From assembly GCA_963281255.1 (NCBI GenBank), contig OY725499.1:4173148-4237147 (forward strand): a DNA stretch of 64,000 nt, in the 5' to 3' direction. Source of the stretch: Aphrocallistes beatrix. Its lineage: Eukaryota; Porifera; Hexactinellida; Sceptrulophora; Aphrocallistidae. This document shows positions 25,610-36,289 of this stretch, in pieces; the first letter of the stretch is position 1; each line of letters opens with the position of its first letter. The position numbers and the translations under genes are program-made. The notes under the pieces were generated by a model. It saw nothing but the letters and a program-made list of their open reading frames with translations, was not told the origin of the DNA and made no database searches.

Positions 25610-26553
25610 GCTTTTCCCCACTTGAGCAAAACTCATATGAGCGAAACCCATTTGAGCGAAGTCGCATATTAGCGACCAACTCTTTTAGCGAACCCCAAAA
25701 ACAACGAGAATGGTTACAATATAATGACAACAAGTATTTTTAATTAGTTAAGGTTACAAACATGATGAAGAACTTAGTTGGAGAGAATAATGTAAAATGA
25801 TATGTAATGAAATCAGTAAGCATAACAAATAATAGCAATGATATGTAATGAAATTAATTAAAGTGATATATATGTAGGTTGGGACAAATAGTGCGCAATC
25901 CCAAGTAGGAACTCATCCACACTTTTGATACCCAAAGTATACTTCCTTGTAAGAATGTCAATTCGTTCATTAATTTGCTTTTATTTGACGTTATCTGAGT
26001 GAAGTTTGATATTGTCATGTCAGCTCCGATTTGATATAATAGTTTCCGTTGCTCCTTGCTCTCGAATCGTTTTAACACGAACTCATATATATTAACATGT
26101 GACTTACCAATGGCACGATTTAAGTGCATGTGCCAGCCTTCTAGATTGTTATTTGTCCTACGTTTAATTCCGTGCATATTCCAAAGGTTATTTATGTTCA
26201 ATTCTATTAATCCAGTAATTCTCAAAATAGTCAATTAGACTTAACAATTCTGTTTCAAAGTATCAACAATTTGAGGAATAAGATCCACAGGAATAAATGC
26301 TAATGCAAGAAGCTTTCGAATATAGATTCTATGATCTTCATTATGAATATATAAAGGAGACTTAGACCTAATACTTGAACGCGTATTTATATTGCTTGAC
26401 AAAAATGAAAGTAGCAACCATGAATATGAGCTGAAGGGAATCCTTCCCATACATTTGCAATTAAACCATTTTCAAAATCACAAGTGAATAAATTGGGTGC
26501 AAAACCACATTTAAAATGTCAGCTACATTGCTCGAAATTTTCGGACAATAGAC
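25610..26553 (-). mobile_element. MULE-derived fragment interrupting exon 2 of F
   Basis: The minus strand has two overlapping open pieces. The first (26450-26241) ends LLALAFIPVDLIPQIVDTLK. The second (26234-25854) contains RRTNNNLEGWHMHLNRAIGK, the RTNN..EGWH signature of MULE/FLYWCH-type transposases. A frame break separates them. No terminal repeats were found. The left limit is where intron 2 homology with E stops, and the right limit is where exon 2 homology resumes. It is a different MULE lineage from 11375-12016. Confidence 0.6.
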
Positions 26554-26673
26554 AATGTCCAATCAGATAGCTTAGCACTCTAACAGTAGTGAATCCTCTG
26601 ATTCTGTATCTGATAGGAAATGCATTATTCCTGGTGGGAGGTCTTGATATCTAGATACATTAATATATTATAC

Positions 26674-27749
26674 CATAGCCTACTATACATAAGGCCTCAC
26701 AACTGATTGTGGATTTTGGACCAGGGATGCGGAGGAAGACCGTTGAACTAATGCATGAGCTGCCTTATCATTTACAAAGCACAATAGAGCTTAGGAATAT
26801 ATTATCAGCATATATAAATATGGTGTCAAAGTACCCATATCCATTGTTAAAAATTTTATTAGTCACCATATGGTTGCGCAATAGGTTATATTTGTGACAA
26901 ATTTGGTGATTTTCAGAGGCCGTTTAGGGGCACTTCTAAGTGTTTTTACTGTAAAATTTTTCGCATAGAACTGAGATGTGAATGGGTTAATACGAAAATT
27001 TTCTAATTTTTTATGGAATGTTGGTACATTCCAGTGTTGCTATGGAAACGTGTTTTGGTCAGTTTGGGTCATATCTTGAAAACCACAAGAGCTAGACATT
27101 TAAATGTAATTCCATTTGATTGGAAATATACTACTTCCTATTAAGTGATAATATAATTTCGACCTCTAAATTCAATAGTTTATGAGATATTCGACAATGT
27201 ACCATATTGGTCACATTTGATAATTTGTCGATTATCTCATAAACCTTTGAATTTAGAGGTCGAAATTATATTATCACTTAATAGGAAGTAGTATATTTCC
27301 AATCAAATAGAATTACATTTAAATGTCTAGCTCTTGTGGTTTTCAAGATATGACCCAAACTGACCAAAACACGTTTCCATAGCAACACTGGAATGTACCA
27401 ACATTCCATAAAAAAATTAGAAAATTTTCGTATTAACCCATTCACATCTCAGTTCTATGCGAAAAATTTTACAGTAAAAACACTTAGAAGTGCCCCTAAA
27501 CGGCCTCTGAAAATCACCAAATTTGTCACAAATATAACCTATTGCGCAACCATATGGTGACTAATAAAATTTTTAACAATGGATATGGGTACTTTGACAC
27601 CATATTTATATATGCTGATAATATATTCCTAAGCTCTATTGTGCTTTGTAAATGATAAGGCAGCTCATGCATTAGTTCAACGGTCTTCCTCCGCATCCCT
27701 GGTCCAAAATCCACAATCAGTTGTGAGGCCTTATGTATAGTAGGCTATG
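26674..27749. mobile_element. Fold-back element: near-perfect 1.08-kb palindrome with 7-bp TSD
   Basis: Two arms of about 525 bases (26674-27197 and 27225-27749) are inverted copies with only a few differences: one base in an A/T run and a few near the centre. They flank a spacer of about 27 bases. The ends are CATAGCCTACTATACATAAG and its complement. ATTATAC is duplicated at 26667-26673 and 27750-27756. Each arm carries the same 62-codon open frame in opposite orientation; I do not recognise it and treat it as a by-product. Intron 1 of the receptors has no such block at the equivalent place. Confidence 0.85.
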
Positions 27750-28759
27750 ATTATACTAACTACCTTACTATTATACTTTGAAATAATCTTTTTAATACTG
27801 GGCAATAAATGTGTTTTCTGTTTTGCGATAAACATCTTACAAACTAAATAAATTCATTTTTTTTAAGTTTTGCAAATACTTAGGCTTTTGTCTTAATTCG
27901 CTAGATTTCGAATTTTCAATTGAGTCTAGTTACAATTCATTCCTTGAAAACTTCAGTTCAACCAATTTTTAACCTTTATAGACCGTCGTCAAAATTAAAA
28001 CAATTAATTAACAGTTGATTGTTTTAGGGTCTGAATAAGTGGGAGGGAATTAGAATTTAATGGTTATAAATTTACAATATTGTACATTTGACTGTATTAT
28101 TACACCTGGTCTTAGACTCACTTCACCAGTTAATCTAGCCAAATTGAACTCTGAACATATTTTGACTTGATATAAATTTATAGCTAATACTTTGAGGTAT
28201 GAAATGAGTACAGGGATTTAAGTGAAATATATTTATTAATAGTAAGATGTTAATTCATAACAAATTATTAACAGAAGTGCATGTGTTCACACAAAGTTTT
28301 CTTTGTGATGCAATAAATTTGATATTGTGCAAGAAAAATATATTTCTGCGTCATCTAAATTTCTGGCCCCTCTGCTTTGGGCCCCCACTGCCTCCAGGCC
28401 CCCCCCCGGTTCTAACCCAAGTACTCTCCTCGCTACGGACCTGCCGGAGTCCATTATCCCTTTAGTTTGGTGGCGATATAATCCCCTCATAGACGGGATA
28501 TGAAAGTGTTTCCGCTTTCTTGAGTGGTTGATGTTGTATAAAAGCTTATTTTGTAACTTCTATACCTTCTGTGGGAGGATATAGGCGAGGGGGGTGATTA
28601 AATTCAATATTAGTAAACTGAGGTTATTAGAACATTTTGTTCTACCTAGCGCGCCTTCAAATTTAATTGTGAAATAGCACTGCTCTAGCACTGAATTGAA
28701 TGCTATCATTCTTCACATTTACTCACTCACAGATCTTCAAGTGTTTTTTAATTTTTTTG

Positions 28760-29044
28760 GTTTAGTATATAACTTCAGCTACTAACTATACCTAAATAGA
28801 TTAAATTCAGTTTAAGGTTGGGATTAATGAATGCAATATATTTTAATTTTAGTTTGTAACACCCCTACTGATAACAAACAATTAATATACGATCATAAAA
28901 CTAGTAAATCAACTAACTAAACAGCAACCAAAAAATACAAAAGTTCAAGTCAAAGTATCTAGGCTCACTAGAGAAATAGCCAGACAAAAACTATAATTAT
29001 CTACTATTACTTGCATCATTACATTGGATGTCATTAATAATTTA
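28760..29044. other. 3' flank of G, shared with the 3' flank of K
   Basis: No gene. From about 28780 to the stop of G, this DNA matches 44000-44235 downstream of K (for example AAAGTTCAAGTCAAAGTATC in both). It marks the outer part of the exchanged 3' module. Confidence 0.6.
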
Positions 29045-30127
29045 TTATTGTACTTTATTCTCCAAATCCTTTACATTCACCTCTTCATAGTCAGCTATTG
29101 CTATCTCAGGAGTTGGAAGCAAATCGTTAGGCTCAAAATGAGTATTTGTTGTTCCAACATTTTGTACATTTTCAGAAGTGTTATAGTATGTGTGAGTTGC
29201 TTGATTCTTTTCAATTCTCTTTTCAATTTCAACCGAGACAGCATATCTCTCGTAGACTCGAGATAATTCAATCTCTTCGTATATTCCTGTTTCACGGGAT
29301 AGTTGATTGGTGATATCGATTGTGCTTGTTGCGGTTTGGTCACCGTTCATACAATGAGGATGATTTTCTTTTGAACGAAGCAATTCATTTCCTTGATTAG
29401 TGTTGACATAAATAAATTTCCTTGATTGAGTCGGTTTTTTAAGTTTTTTGTTTTCAATGAATAAATATATGCAACATGAAGATACCAGAGCTAATATTAA
29501 GAGTAATGATGCGATAATAATTCCAAGAATAGTTCCTAATATTAGGGTGGAATTTGAATCTTCAATAGTTGAAGTAGTGGTTTCCAACGATTCAATCTCG
29601 AACAGTGCTATGTTGACTCCATTACTGAAAACTTCGACTTCACTTAAAGAAAGTCTGTGACTCGCAGGAATGATCATAGAAAGAAATATTTTATCTGTCG
29701 TTCTGTTTATAGGAATTTCTATTGGATAATTGTCAGAACGAAATGCATCACTTATCGAATCTGTTCGTATAGTATTGGGTTGTATTATGATAATTTCCGG
29801 AACAACTATCATAAGGAGATTTGAAATTCGCCCATAGATTATTATGTGAGACACATTCGCTTGTCCAGTTAGTAGAATTCTCAGTGGATAACTGCAGTCT
29901 ATCGTAGTATCATCACATCTCCATTCAACAGTCATTTGGGACTCGCTACCATCAGCAGGATTTCCTGGAATAATTCCAATAATTTGCAGAGTCTTGAATT
30001 AATCAAAATATTTATTTATTAAAGCACTATAATTTTTGTTTGTTTGTTCGAATTGTTTGAAGAACAGGCAAATCGCAGGGATGTAAAAATTGGCATGTTG
30101 GTGTCAAAGGAGCACCTGCATTGGTAC

Positions 30128-30222
30128 AATACCATATGTAGGCATTTGTTCGATAATATATGTAGGCATTTGTTCGATCATATATGTAGGCATTTGTTCG
30201 ATAATATATTTAGCATTTGTCA
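30128..30222. repeat. Short minisatellite, about 27-bp unit, three to four copies
   Basis: The unit contains TATGTAGGCATTTGTTCGAT. The orthologous intron position in C (near 7225) has a single copy, so it expanded in G. Confidence 0.8.
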
Positions 30223-30622
30223 GAATTTTAGATGTTGGCTTTGTCCGACAACTTTTCCTATATTTACCATATTTCGGATGATTTCATGGCGACTAAAAAC
30301 CGAGACAGCTACAGACAGTACAAGCTTGTACATAAGCAACGGCTGTAGTACAAAATCTCATGATTACATTGTCATGCACCTAAAATGCCATGAAATCACG
30401 TGAATGCTCTAATTCTCCACCTCAAAAGCATCGTTGACACCTGGTTTCGAGGTCCATTCTACCCAGGGTTGGGTGTTGTCCTGTCCAAAACTGGTTTTGG
30501 ACGGACAGTGGGAAAAATCCGGTTTTACTGGTCAAAACTGGTCAAAACTATATCCTTGAATAATAAGAAACTGAAAACGTATAAAATTTGTTGAGATATC
30601 TTATTTTGAGTTGGTAATACAC

Positions 30623-31445
30623 CAGGGTTGGAATTTAACCCGGGTTAAATAGGTTTTGCCCAGCCCAGTGGGTTAAACCCGGGTAAAATCCGGTATTAAT
30701 TAGTTTAACCCGGGTTAAAACGGGTTTTATTCTCCAGAAACGGATTTTCCCAGTCATTGTCTTTGTTTTCAAATTCAACGATATAATTAATTATATAAGC
30801 GTACTTATTGTAAGAGGTGCATATCAAAATATAATACACTAATGAAAATCTAAAACAAATGAAAAGCAAATCACCATTCAAACTCCACTGAACCTCTCAA
30901 TTCCCGATAACAGATTACCAATTTTGCTGGTTCTCTAAGTCTAATCTATTTCGAAGTTTGTTCTGGACTAAACTAAAGTTAGAAAATATCCGCTCAATTG
31001 AAGTATTTATGCGCCTCACCTTGGACCTTCTACTTTTAGAAAAAAAGCTTTGAACAGGATCACTGGGCCACCAACAAAACTTGCCATTATACATGTAGTA
31101 CCTGCTATGATTAGAGTAGGTAAGATGAACAAACTGCTATATATACTAGTATCTTTTGATTGTTTACTTAAAGCACTTCAGATTGTTGTAACTTTTAAGA
31201 AATTCCATGTTCGTACATCAGGTCTTATTAAAAACATCATTACGGAATCTCAATATAATACTTGCAGAATAAGAATTTTCAATCCAAACAATTGATATCG
31301 CTAAAATTAACTTGATTTACAAGTACATTCGAATAAAACCCACTTTAACCCAGTTTAACCCACAAAGGGGGTTTTGCCCAGCCCGGGTTTAACCCGGGTT
31401 AAATCCGGGTTTAACCCGGGGGGTGGGTTAAATTAGCCAACCCTG
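30623..31445 (-). mobile_element. hAT deletion derivative with 8-bp TSD
   Basis: The ends are CAGGGTTGG and CCAACCCTG. TAATACAC is duplicated at 30615-30622 and 31446-31453. Subterminal runs of AACCCGGGTTAA occur on both sides. Near 30910-31020 the minus strand reads SIERIFSNFSLVQNKLRNRL, the hAT C-terminal dimerisation motif. Most of the transposase is gone. It is one of the elements occupying the place of the lost exon 2 of G. Confidence 0.8.
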
Positions 31446-31795
31446 TAATACACTATTGACTACGTATACAATGAAACAGTAAAGTGATAAAATGTGTGGT
31501 TCAACCAATTAAATTCTAATAAAGTAGACGTACATATGCTCTTTCTAAAGGGGCATAATTATGGAAAGCATTTGTGATATTATTTAATAGAAGGCTGAAA
31601 TTTTAAAAGAATATGTATATTAATAGATCTCACATATGATGCAACTATCATCAAAAAAGATGACTCATCACTATGTTATGACGTCATCATTACGCATCAA
31701 ATTTTTAAAAATTGATAAATTTGGCGATTTTTCGTGCGATATCGATTATTACTGTAGGACAGACGTATTTCGAAATGTCATCTCCCTTATAGTTA

Positions 31796-32351
31796 CAGTA
31801 CCATACTTGCCAACTGTCCCGTTTTTGGAGGGATGTCCCGCTTTTTTCACTCTTCTAATGGGCTAATTTTCATGAGTGTCCCGTTTTTACATGAAATGTC
31901 CCCATTATGTCCCGCTTTTTTTGATACTGTGTATAATACTTTTCTAATGCGTCCCGCCATGTCCCGCGAAATTCAACGCTGCGTCCCGCTTTAATCATGG
32001 CTCAAGTTGGTATGTATGCAGTACACTCTCGCGAATCCGAACAGCTCTGTTCCAATGATCGAAAAAATCGTTCGGATTAGTGAATTTGTTCTGATTAGTG
32101 AAATAACACTAACTCAATGAGATATTAATATAATAAATTTGTATTGTTAGAATAATAAGGATATTATTTCGCTATGATTGCATATTTAACGAGGTTTTTC
32201 TAAATCTTATTGATAGATTTAAGTTTATAAAGGTATATTCAAAGCATAGAGGCGAATAATAATATATTTTGGGTGTTCAGATTTTAAGAATGAAGTGTTC
32301 GGATTAGCGAGGGTTCGATTGGCGAGGTTCGGACTATCAAGGGTCGTACTG
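31796..32351. mobile_element. Tigger/pogo-like element, interrupted by a 217-bp MITE
   Basis: The left end CAGTAC (31796) continues after the nested MITE as CAGTACACTCTCGCGAATCC (32019). The right end at 32351 reads, from the other strand, CAGTACGACCCTTGATAGTC. TA flanks both sides (31794-31795 and 32352-32353). No transposase was seen. Confidence 0.62.
31802..32018 (+). mobile_element. 217-bp MITE, 6-bp TSD (copy 2), nested
   Basis: Its ends are CATACTTGCCAACTGTCCCG and GTTGGTATGTATG. CAGTAC is duplicated at 31796-31801 and 32019-32024. It is the same length as copy 1 at 959-1175. Its insertion point is six bases inside the Tigger-like element. Confidence 0.8.
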
Positions 32352-32354
32352 TAA

Positions 32355-32450
32355 TCAATGTGGCCCCAGGTGCCCGAAGGGCGCCTCCGGCAGACAGAAA
32401 GTGTCCGCCAGCCGCACAGCGCAAACAAGCGAAGCGCGCTTGTACTTATT
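32355..32450. repeat. GC-rich hairpin repeat
   Basis: CCCGAAGGGCGCCTCCGGCA and GCGAAGCGCGCTTG can form hairpins. Related sequence is at 53735-53800, with weaker versions next to exon 2 at 7890-7950, 14855-14920 and 22030-22110. It is probably an old short interspersed element. No coding content. Confidence 0.45.
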
Positions 32451-32457
32451 AAAATAT

Positions 32458-33217
32458 ACATAGGGCATTCCAAAAGTTATCGTCCCAAATCTGTATCTCA
32501 AATGAGAGTGAAAATAGGATATTTTCGATTTGTTTTCCTTAAGGGATCAGCTTTCAATTTGTATATTGGTTTATTTTAAAAGGACAATTATTGTGGTTCC
32601 TATATTAGATTTTTGTACATCGGTTTAGGGTAGTGTCGAAAAGTTGGAATCTTCCCATTGAAAATGGCTTAAAACTAAATTTGGAGAATAAAAGTTGTGA
32701 AAATCGTAGAATAAGGCCATTAAAAGGTGAAATAATTAAGAACCAATGTGAAAACGTAATCGGGAGGTTTTCAATAGTATTGCTCGTGTTGAAAAAATAT
32801 CATGCCACTTTTAGTGGATTTTTTGTCAATTTTCGCCACTCAAAAAGTGGGATAAAAATGGTAGTAAACCACTTCAAAACACAATTATTCCCTCAGCCTC
32901 AAACTATAATACTTCAGAGAATTCAATCTATATGTTAGTTAATGCGTAGAATTGGATGGCGGGATCAGTTTTAATCTAAATCTGCTCAGAACTGAAATAT
33001 ATAATAGGGAACCCCAAAATCACGTTCAAAGGCAGTACCCTAAACCGATGCACAAAAATCTAATATAGGAACCACAATAATTGTCCTTTTAAAATACACC
33101 AATATATAAATTGGAAGCTGATCCCCTAAGGAATACAATAAACAAATTGAAAATATCCTATTTTCACACTCATTTGAGTTACAGATTTGGGACGAGAACT
33201 TTTGGAATGCCCTATGT
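32458..33217. mobile_element. Long-inverted-repeat element (copy 1)
   Basis: The arms (about 32458-32640 and 33030-33217) begin ACATAGGGCATTCC and include GGACAATTATTGTGGTTCCT in inverse copies. A related element lies at 39833-40541 and shares the inner parts of the arms. The target duplication is not clear. Confidence 0.65.
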
Positions 33218-34263
33218 AAATACTACAACGACTATTTTTTCACAGATTGGCTGGTGCCACTCCGAAAAACCTTGATGAAAAGGAGTTTCTGCTAAAAATC
33301 TCCTGTATTGAAAATCAAGGTTTGACATTTAAGATCCGTTCTATTTAACTTTTCATCAGATACGGGCTCAGCATTCAATTTCCAGTCTTTTGAAGGGCAT
33401 ATTAATATATTTTAAAACTGGAACTACGTGCTCTAAGTCAGCGGTTTCCTACCCGGGGTCCATTAGCCCTTTTGTTTAGTGGCGAAATAATCCTCTCATA
33501 CTGGACGAATAGGAAAGTGTTTCCATTTTCTTGGATTGGTGATGCTATATAAAATGCTACGTTACTCAAGCACGCCCCAAATCTGTGGGAGGATATAGGC
33601 CCGATGATGGTTAAATTTAATATTGGAATGTAAATCGAGGAATTTAGAATATTTTGCTCTACCTAAGAGCACCTTGAATTTATTTGGGAAATAGCACTCC
33701 TCTACTGTAGTACTAAATTGAATATCATCATTATTCAGATTTACTTACCGACAGTTCTTCAAGGATTATTAATGGACTGATCTCTACTATTATCACAGAA
33801 TCATTGCCAAAATTCAATGGAGATGTAGATGTTTCAAGTTCTCTTAACTGTACCAATCTGTTGGTATTTTCGAGCCTGTACGTGATAGAGTATTCACTTA
33901 GATTGATTTCACTCTCCTGACCTGGAAGCGATATACCAATGCTTGTAACTACGTAGCGGTATATACAATCCTGAGGGATTATACTTAGAAGTATTTCAAA
34001 GTTAGTTTGATTGAGTTCCCAAAACCCAGATTCCGGTGATGCGATGGGATATGGTAGTATTTCTCCGCATGAGAATGATTGTGTTTCAGCTAACGGTTCA
34101 GTTGCTTGTATTAGAAACTTCTCATTCACCAAATAAAGGAGGATTAGTATGGAAACAAGAATTGTATGCATTTTACACTGTTAATGTAGATTGCATTAGT
34201 TGAGTTAGTTACTTATACTCAGAGGATAGCCTAGTGTAATTACGTAGAACTATATCATCTTAC

Positions 34264-34310
34264 CTGAACCTGGCACAAAGCATTTTAACATCGATGTGAA
34301 CGATTATTTG
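34264..34310 (-). promoter_or_regulatory. Exon 0 of G with uORF
   Basis: The leader block matches that before C, with donor GTAAGAT at 34263-34257. Upstream sequence to about 34740 matches the flank of I (39380-39650). Confidence 0.5.
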
Positions 34311-34742
34311 TAATGCTTAGTTGACAACATGAAAGTAAGCACATAAACCTAATAACCATAACATCCATCTTACAACTCAGTTATTTGCAAGAAACATTTC
34401 TGAAGAAGCATCAAGTGATGTTCTTATTATCTTAACTTTAATTACTAATGTCTCTTATCCCTTTAAAAAGTTATTATTGATATGTATTGAGCTTAAACAT
34501 CTTTTCTTGATTATTTGTTTCATTTATAACAATTCTAACATTTGTATGATTTGTTTATTGCTTTATATTCGGGTATGACTAATTTCCTAGACTGAACGAG
34601 TCAGGATACCTCATTTATAATTTCTGGGACGGTGCGGGTCAAGATCCTCAATTTCCGAGATGGGCGGAAATTAGGGATTATATCCACCTATACCCGGAAG
34701 TTAAGTGTCTCCTTCATATCTCTAATAGCTCTTTCCAATATG

Positions 34743-35090
34743 CAAGGATTTGGTTAACCGGCAAACCGCAGTCAATGTCGGTTAACGGTTAAGGAAATCT
34801 TAAATCGGTAGCCGATCTGTTTTATTTTCTAAATATTTACACTGATTTCATTGTTTTTCGAAGGAGATTCAAGAATAGCACTTCTAAAAATTTGTAAATG
34901 CGATGGAATTCCTATTTTCTAACCACATAGTATGTTTCGAGAACACTGAAAATTATCAATTGTTTCAATCTCAGGTTAATGTTTAGTCCAAAAAATCAAT
35001 ATTTCAACCAATTAATACTGATATTGGTTAACCGTCCTGGAGGAATCCAAAATAACCGAGCTCTAAAATCGGTTAACCAACCCCAATCCT
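34743..35090. mobile_element. hAT-like MITE with 8-bp TSD and an empty paralogous site
   Basis: The inverted ends include GGTTAACCG and CGGTTAACC with outer AGGATT and AATCCT. CCAATATG (34735-34742) and GCAATATG (35091-35098) flank it. The paralogous site near 39650 reads TTGCAATATGTTTGTTACTC without an insert. It is 348 bp and non-coding. Confidence 0.65.
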
Positions 35091-36289
35091 GCAATATGTT
35101 TGTTACTCTCCATCTCTCTTGATCCGAAGTTTACTTGCGCTAGCATTAATGAGGTATAATTATATATCTCATATGTCATATCCTTGGTTACTCTAACTTG
35201 CATAATCTAGTTATATTAAGACAATCAAATTTTGTATTTTTTATATGTAAAAACTCATATTCTTAGAAACTCTAATAAGATCCATTCCGACATATTACGC
35301 TACGTACCTACATTCATCTGAAGCTATTCAATCGTGCCAGACTCAAATTCTTGAGGATTTCATCCTCCCTTCTTGCATGAATGCATTATTCCTTCTCTTA
35401 GCTAGTATTGCTCTGTCACACTATGCTGTTCCTCCTTTGATACATTATATGCTATACTTAATATTGAGCAGCCATTTATCGGATCCACTCTATCTACGTA
35501 GATGAATATAGCGTAGATCCCAAGTTGAGTTGGCATAATGCGAGTCACCCTAATCACCACTTTTAAAGTGGCCCCAGGTTGGTCCTGTTAAACCGAGGAA
35601 CTTTTCAAAAGGGAACCGATTGTTTCGGTAAAACCGGAACACATTTAAAACCGTGGCGCCGACGCTGCTAGATACCATATCCGCTAGGTTTATGATTCTA
35701 GGGATGGGCCATTCCGGTACCAGGTTTATTATTTCCAAAACTTGGCGCTTATATCTTTTTCAAATTCAATCAGAGATGTGAATTACTACTTACCAGGAGA
35801 TTCTAGTCATGTTCCCAACAAATTTTTGTAATTCTTCTCACTGAAACACTATTTCCTGAATTCTGAGACGACGTATTTAGAAGCTGATTGAAATTTCTTG
35901 CTTACTAATGACAGCCATAAAGAACTGCGCCTACATTTAAAATTTTCCAAAATTTATCCAAACACACATAGGAGTATACTCTCAATCCTAAACACATACA
36001 CGTACAAGCATATTATAATCCTATCTATAAAAGCATAAACGATTATAGAATCTCAATCCTATACACACGATTGAGCGTAATCCTATCTATAAAAGCTTAA
36101 GAGCAATAATTTCTTACTAATGACAGCCACTAACAACTGCTCCTACATCTTAATTATTCCAAAATTTATCCAAACACACACAAAATCCTAATCTGAATCC
36201 TAAACACAACAAGCATAATCCTATCTATAAAAGCTTAAGAGCAATAATATCTTACTAGTAGTACTGGGATCCTATTACAGTCTCTGAGT
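35091..36289. other. Intergenic DNA between G and I with a duplicated 3' flank
   Basis: No gene. It is paralogous to 40560-41142 downstream of J. The unit containing AATCCTATCTATAAAAGC occurs near 36021, 36080 and 36220 here but once near 41080 there. A possible leader donor (CTCCTG then GTAAGTAG on the minus strand) occurs near 35793 and again near 40861. Confidence 0.5.

Larger units (their letters stand above)
24730..28745 (-). pseudogene. Receptor F: shattered DDR-like paralogue
   Basis: Pieces appear in the expected order. An exon 1 end with donor lies near 28731-28745 (CTTGAAGATCT, then GTGAGT). The first half of exon 2 is at 26654-26554 (ISRPPTRNNAFPI). It is cut by a MULE-derived block. 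Exon 3 begins at 25285 (GNPTGVSESQ, EWRCDD). Exon 3 has a stop after HIIIDGL, a deletion, and a second stop directly before VEVFSNGVDIALLE. It then reads a helix of the G/K type (CCIYLLIEKDKL) and ends. A 1.08-kb fold-back element sits in the former intron 1. It is clearly non-functional. Confidence 0.72.
29045..34171 (-). pseudogene. Receptor G: DDR-like paralogue lacking exon 2, type-2 tail
   Basis: Exon 1 (34171-33749) is intact and nearly identical to that of C. It has a signal peptide, FWELNQTNFEI and INLSEYSITYRLEN, and ends LEELS before GTAAGT. Exon 3 (29964-29045) is intact: GNPADGSESQ, EWRCDD, LSLSEVEVFSNGVNIALFE and a helix ending SSCCIYLF. The type-2 tail has YEEIELSRVYERYAV, HTYYNTSEN and a terminal DYEEVNVKDLENKVQ. 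No exon 2 is present between them. Intron 2 homology with C stops near 30456, intron 1 homology with E resumes near 33218, and the gap is filled by transposons. Direct splicing of exon 1 (phase 0) to exon 3 (phase 1) shifts the frame and meets a stop within about 13 codons. It is probably dead, unless the assembly has dropped exon 2. Confidence 0.6.

Noticed and set aside
26709..27714. Two identical 62-codon frames in opposite orientation
   Set aside because: They are the two arms of the fold-back element. Identity follows from the palindrome, not from selection on a protein.
28247..28490. Overlapping frames with Pro/Gly runs
   Set aside because: They lie in a GC-rich transposon-like relic. 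Similar runs occur at 38420-38480 and 47090-47150 without a kept frame.
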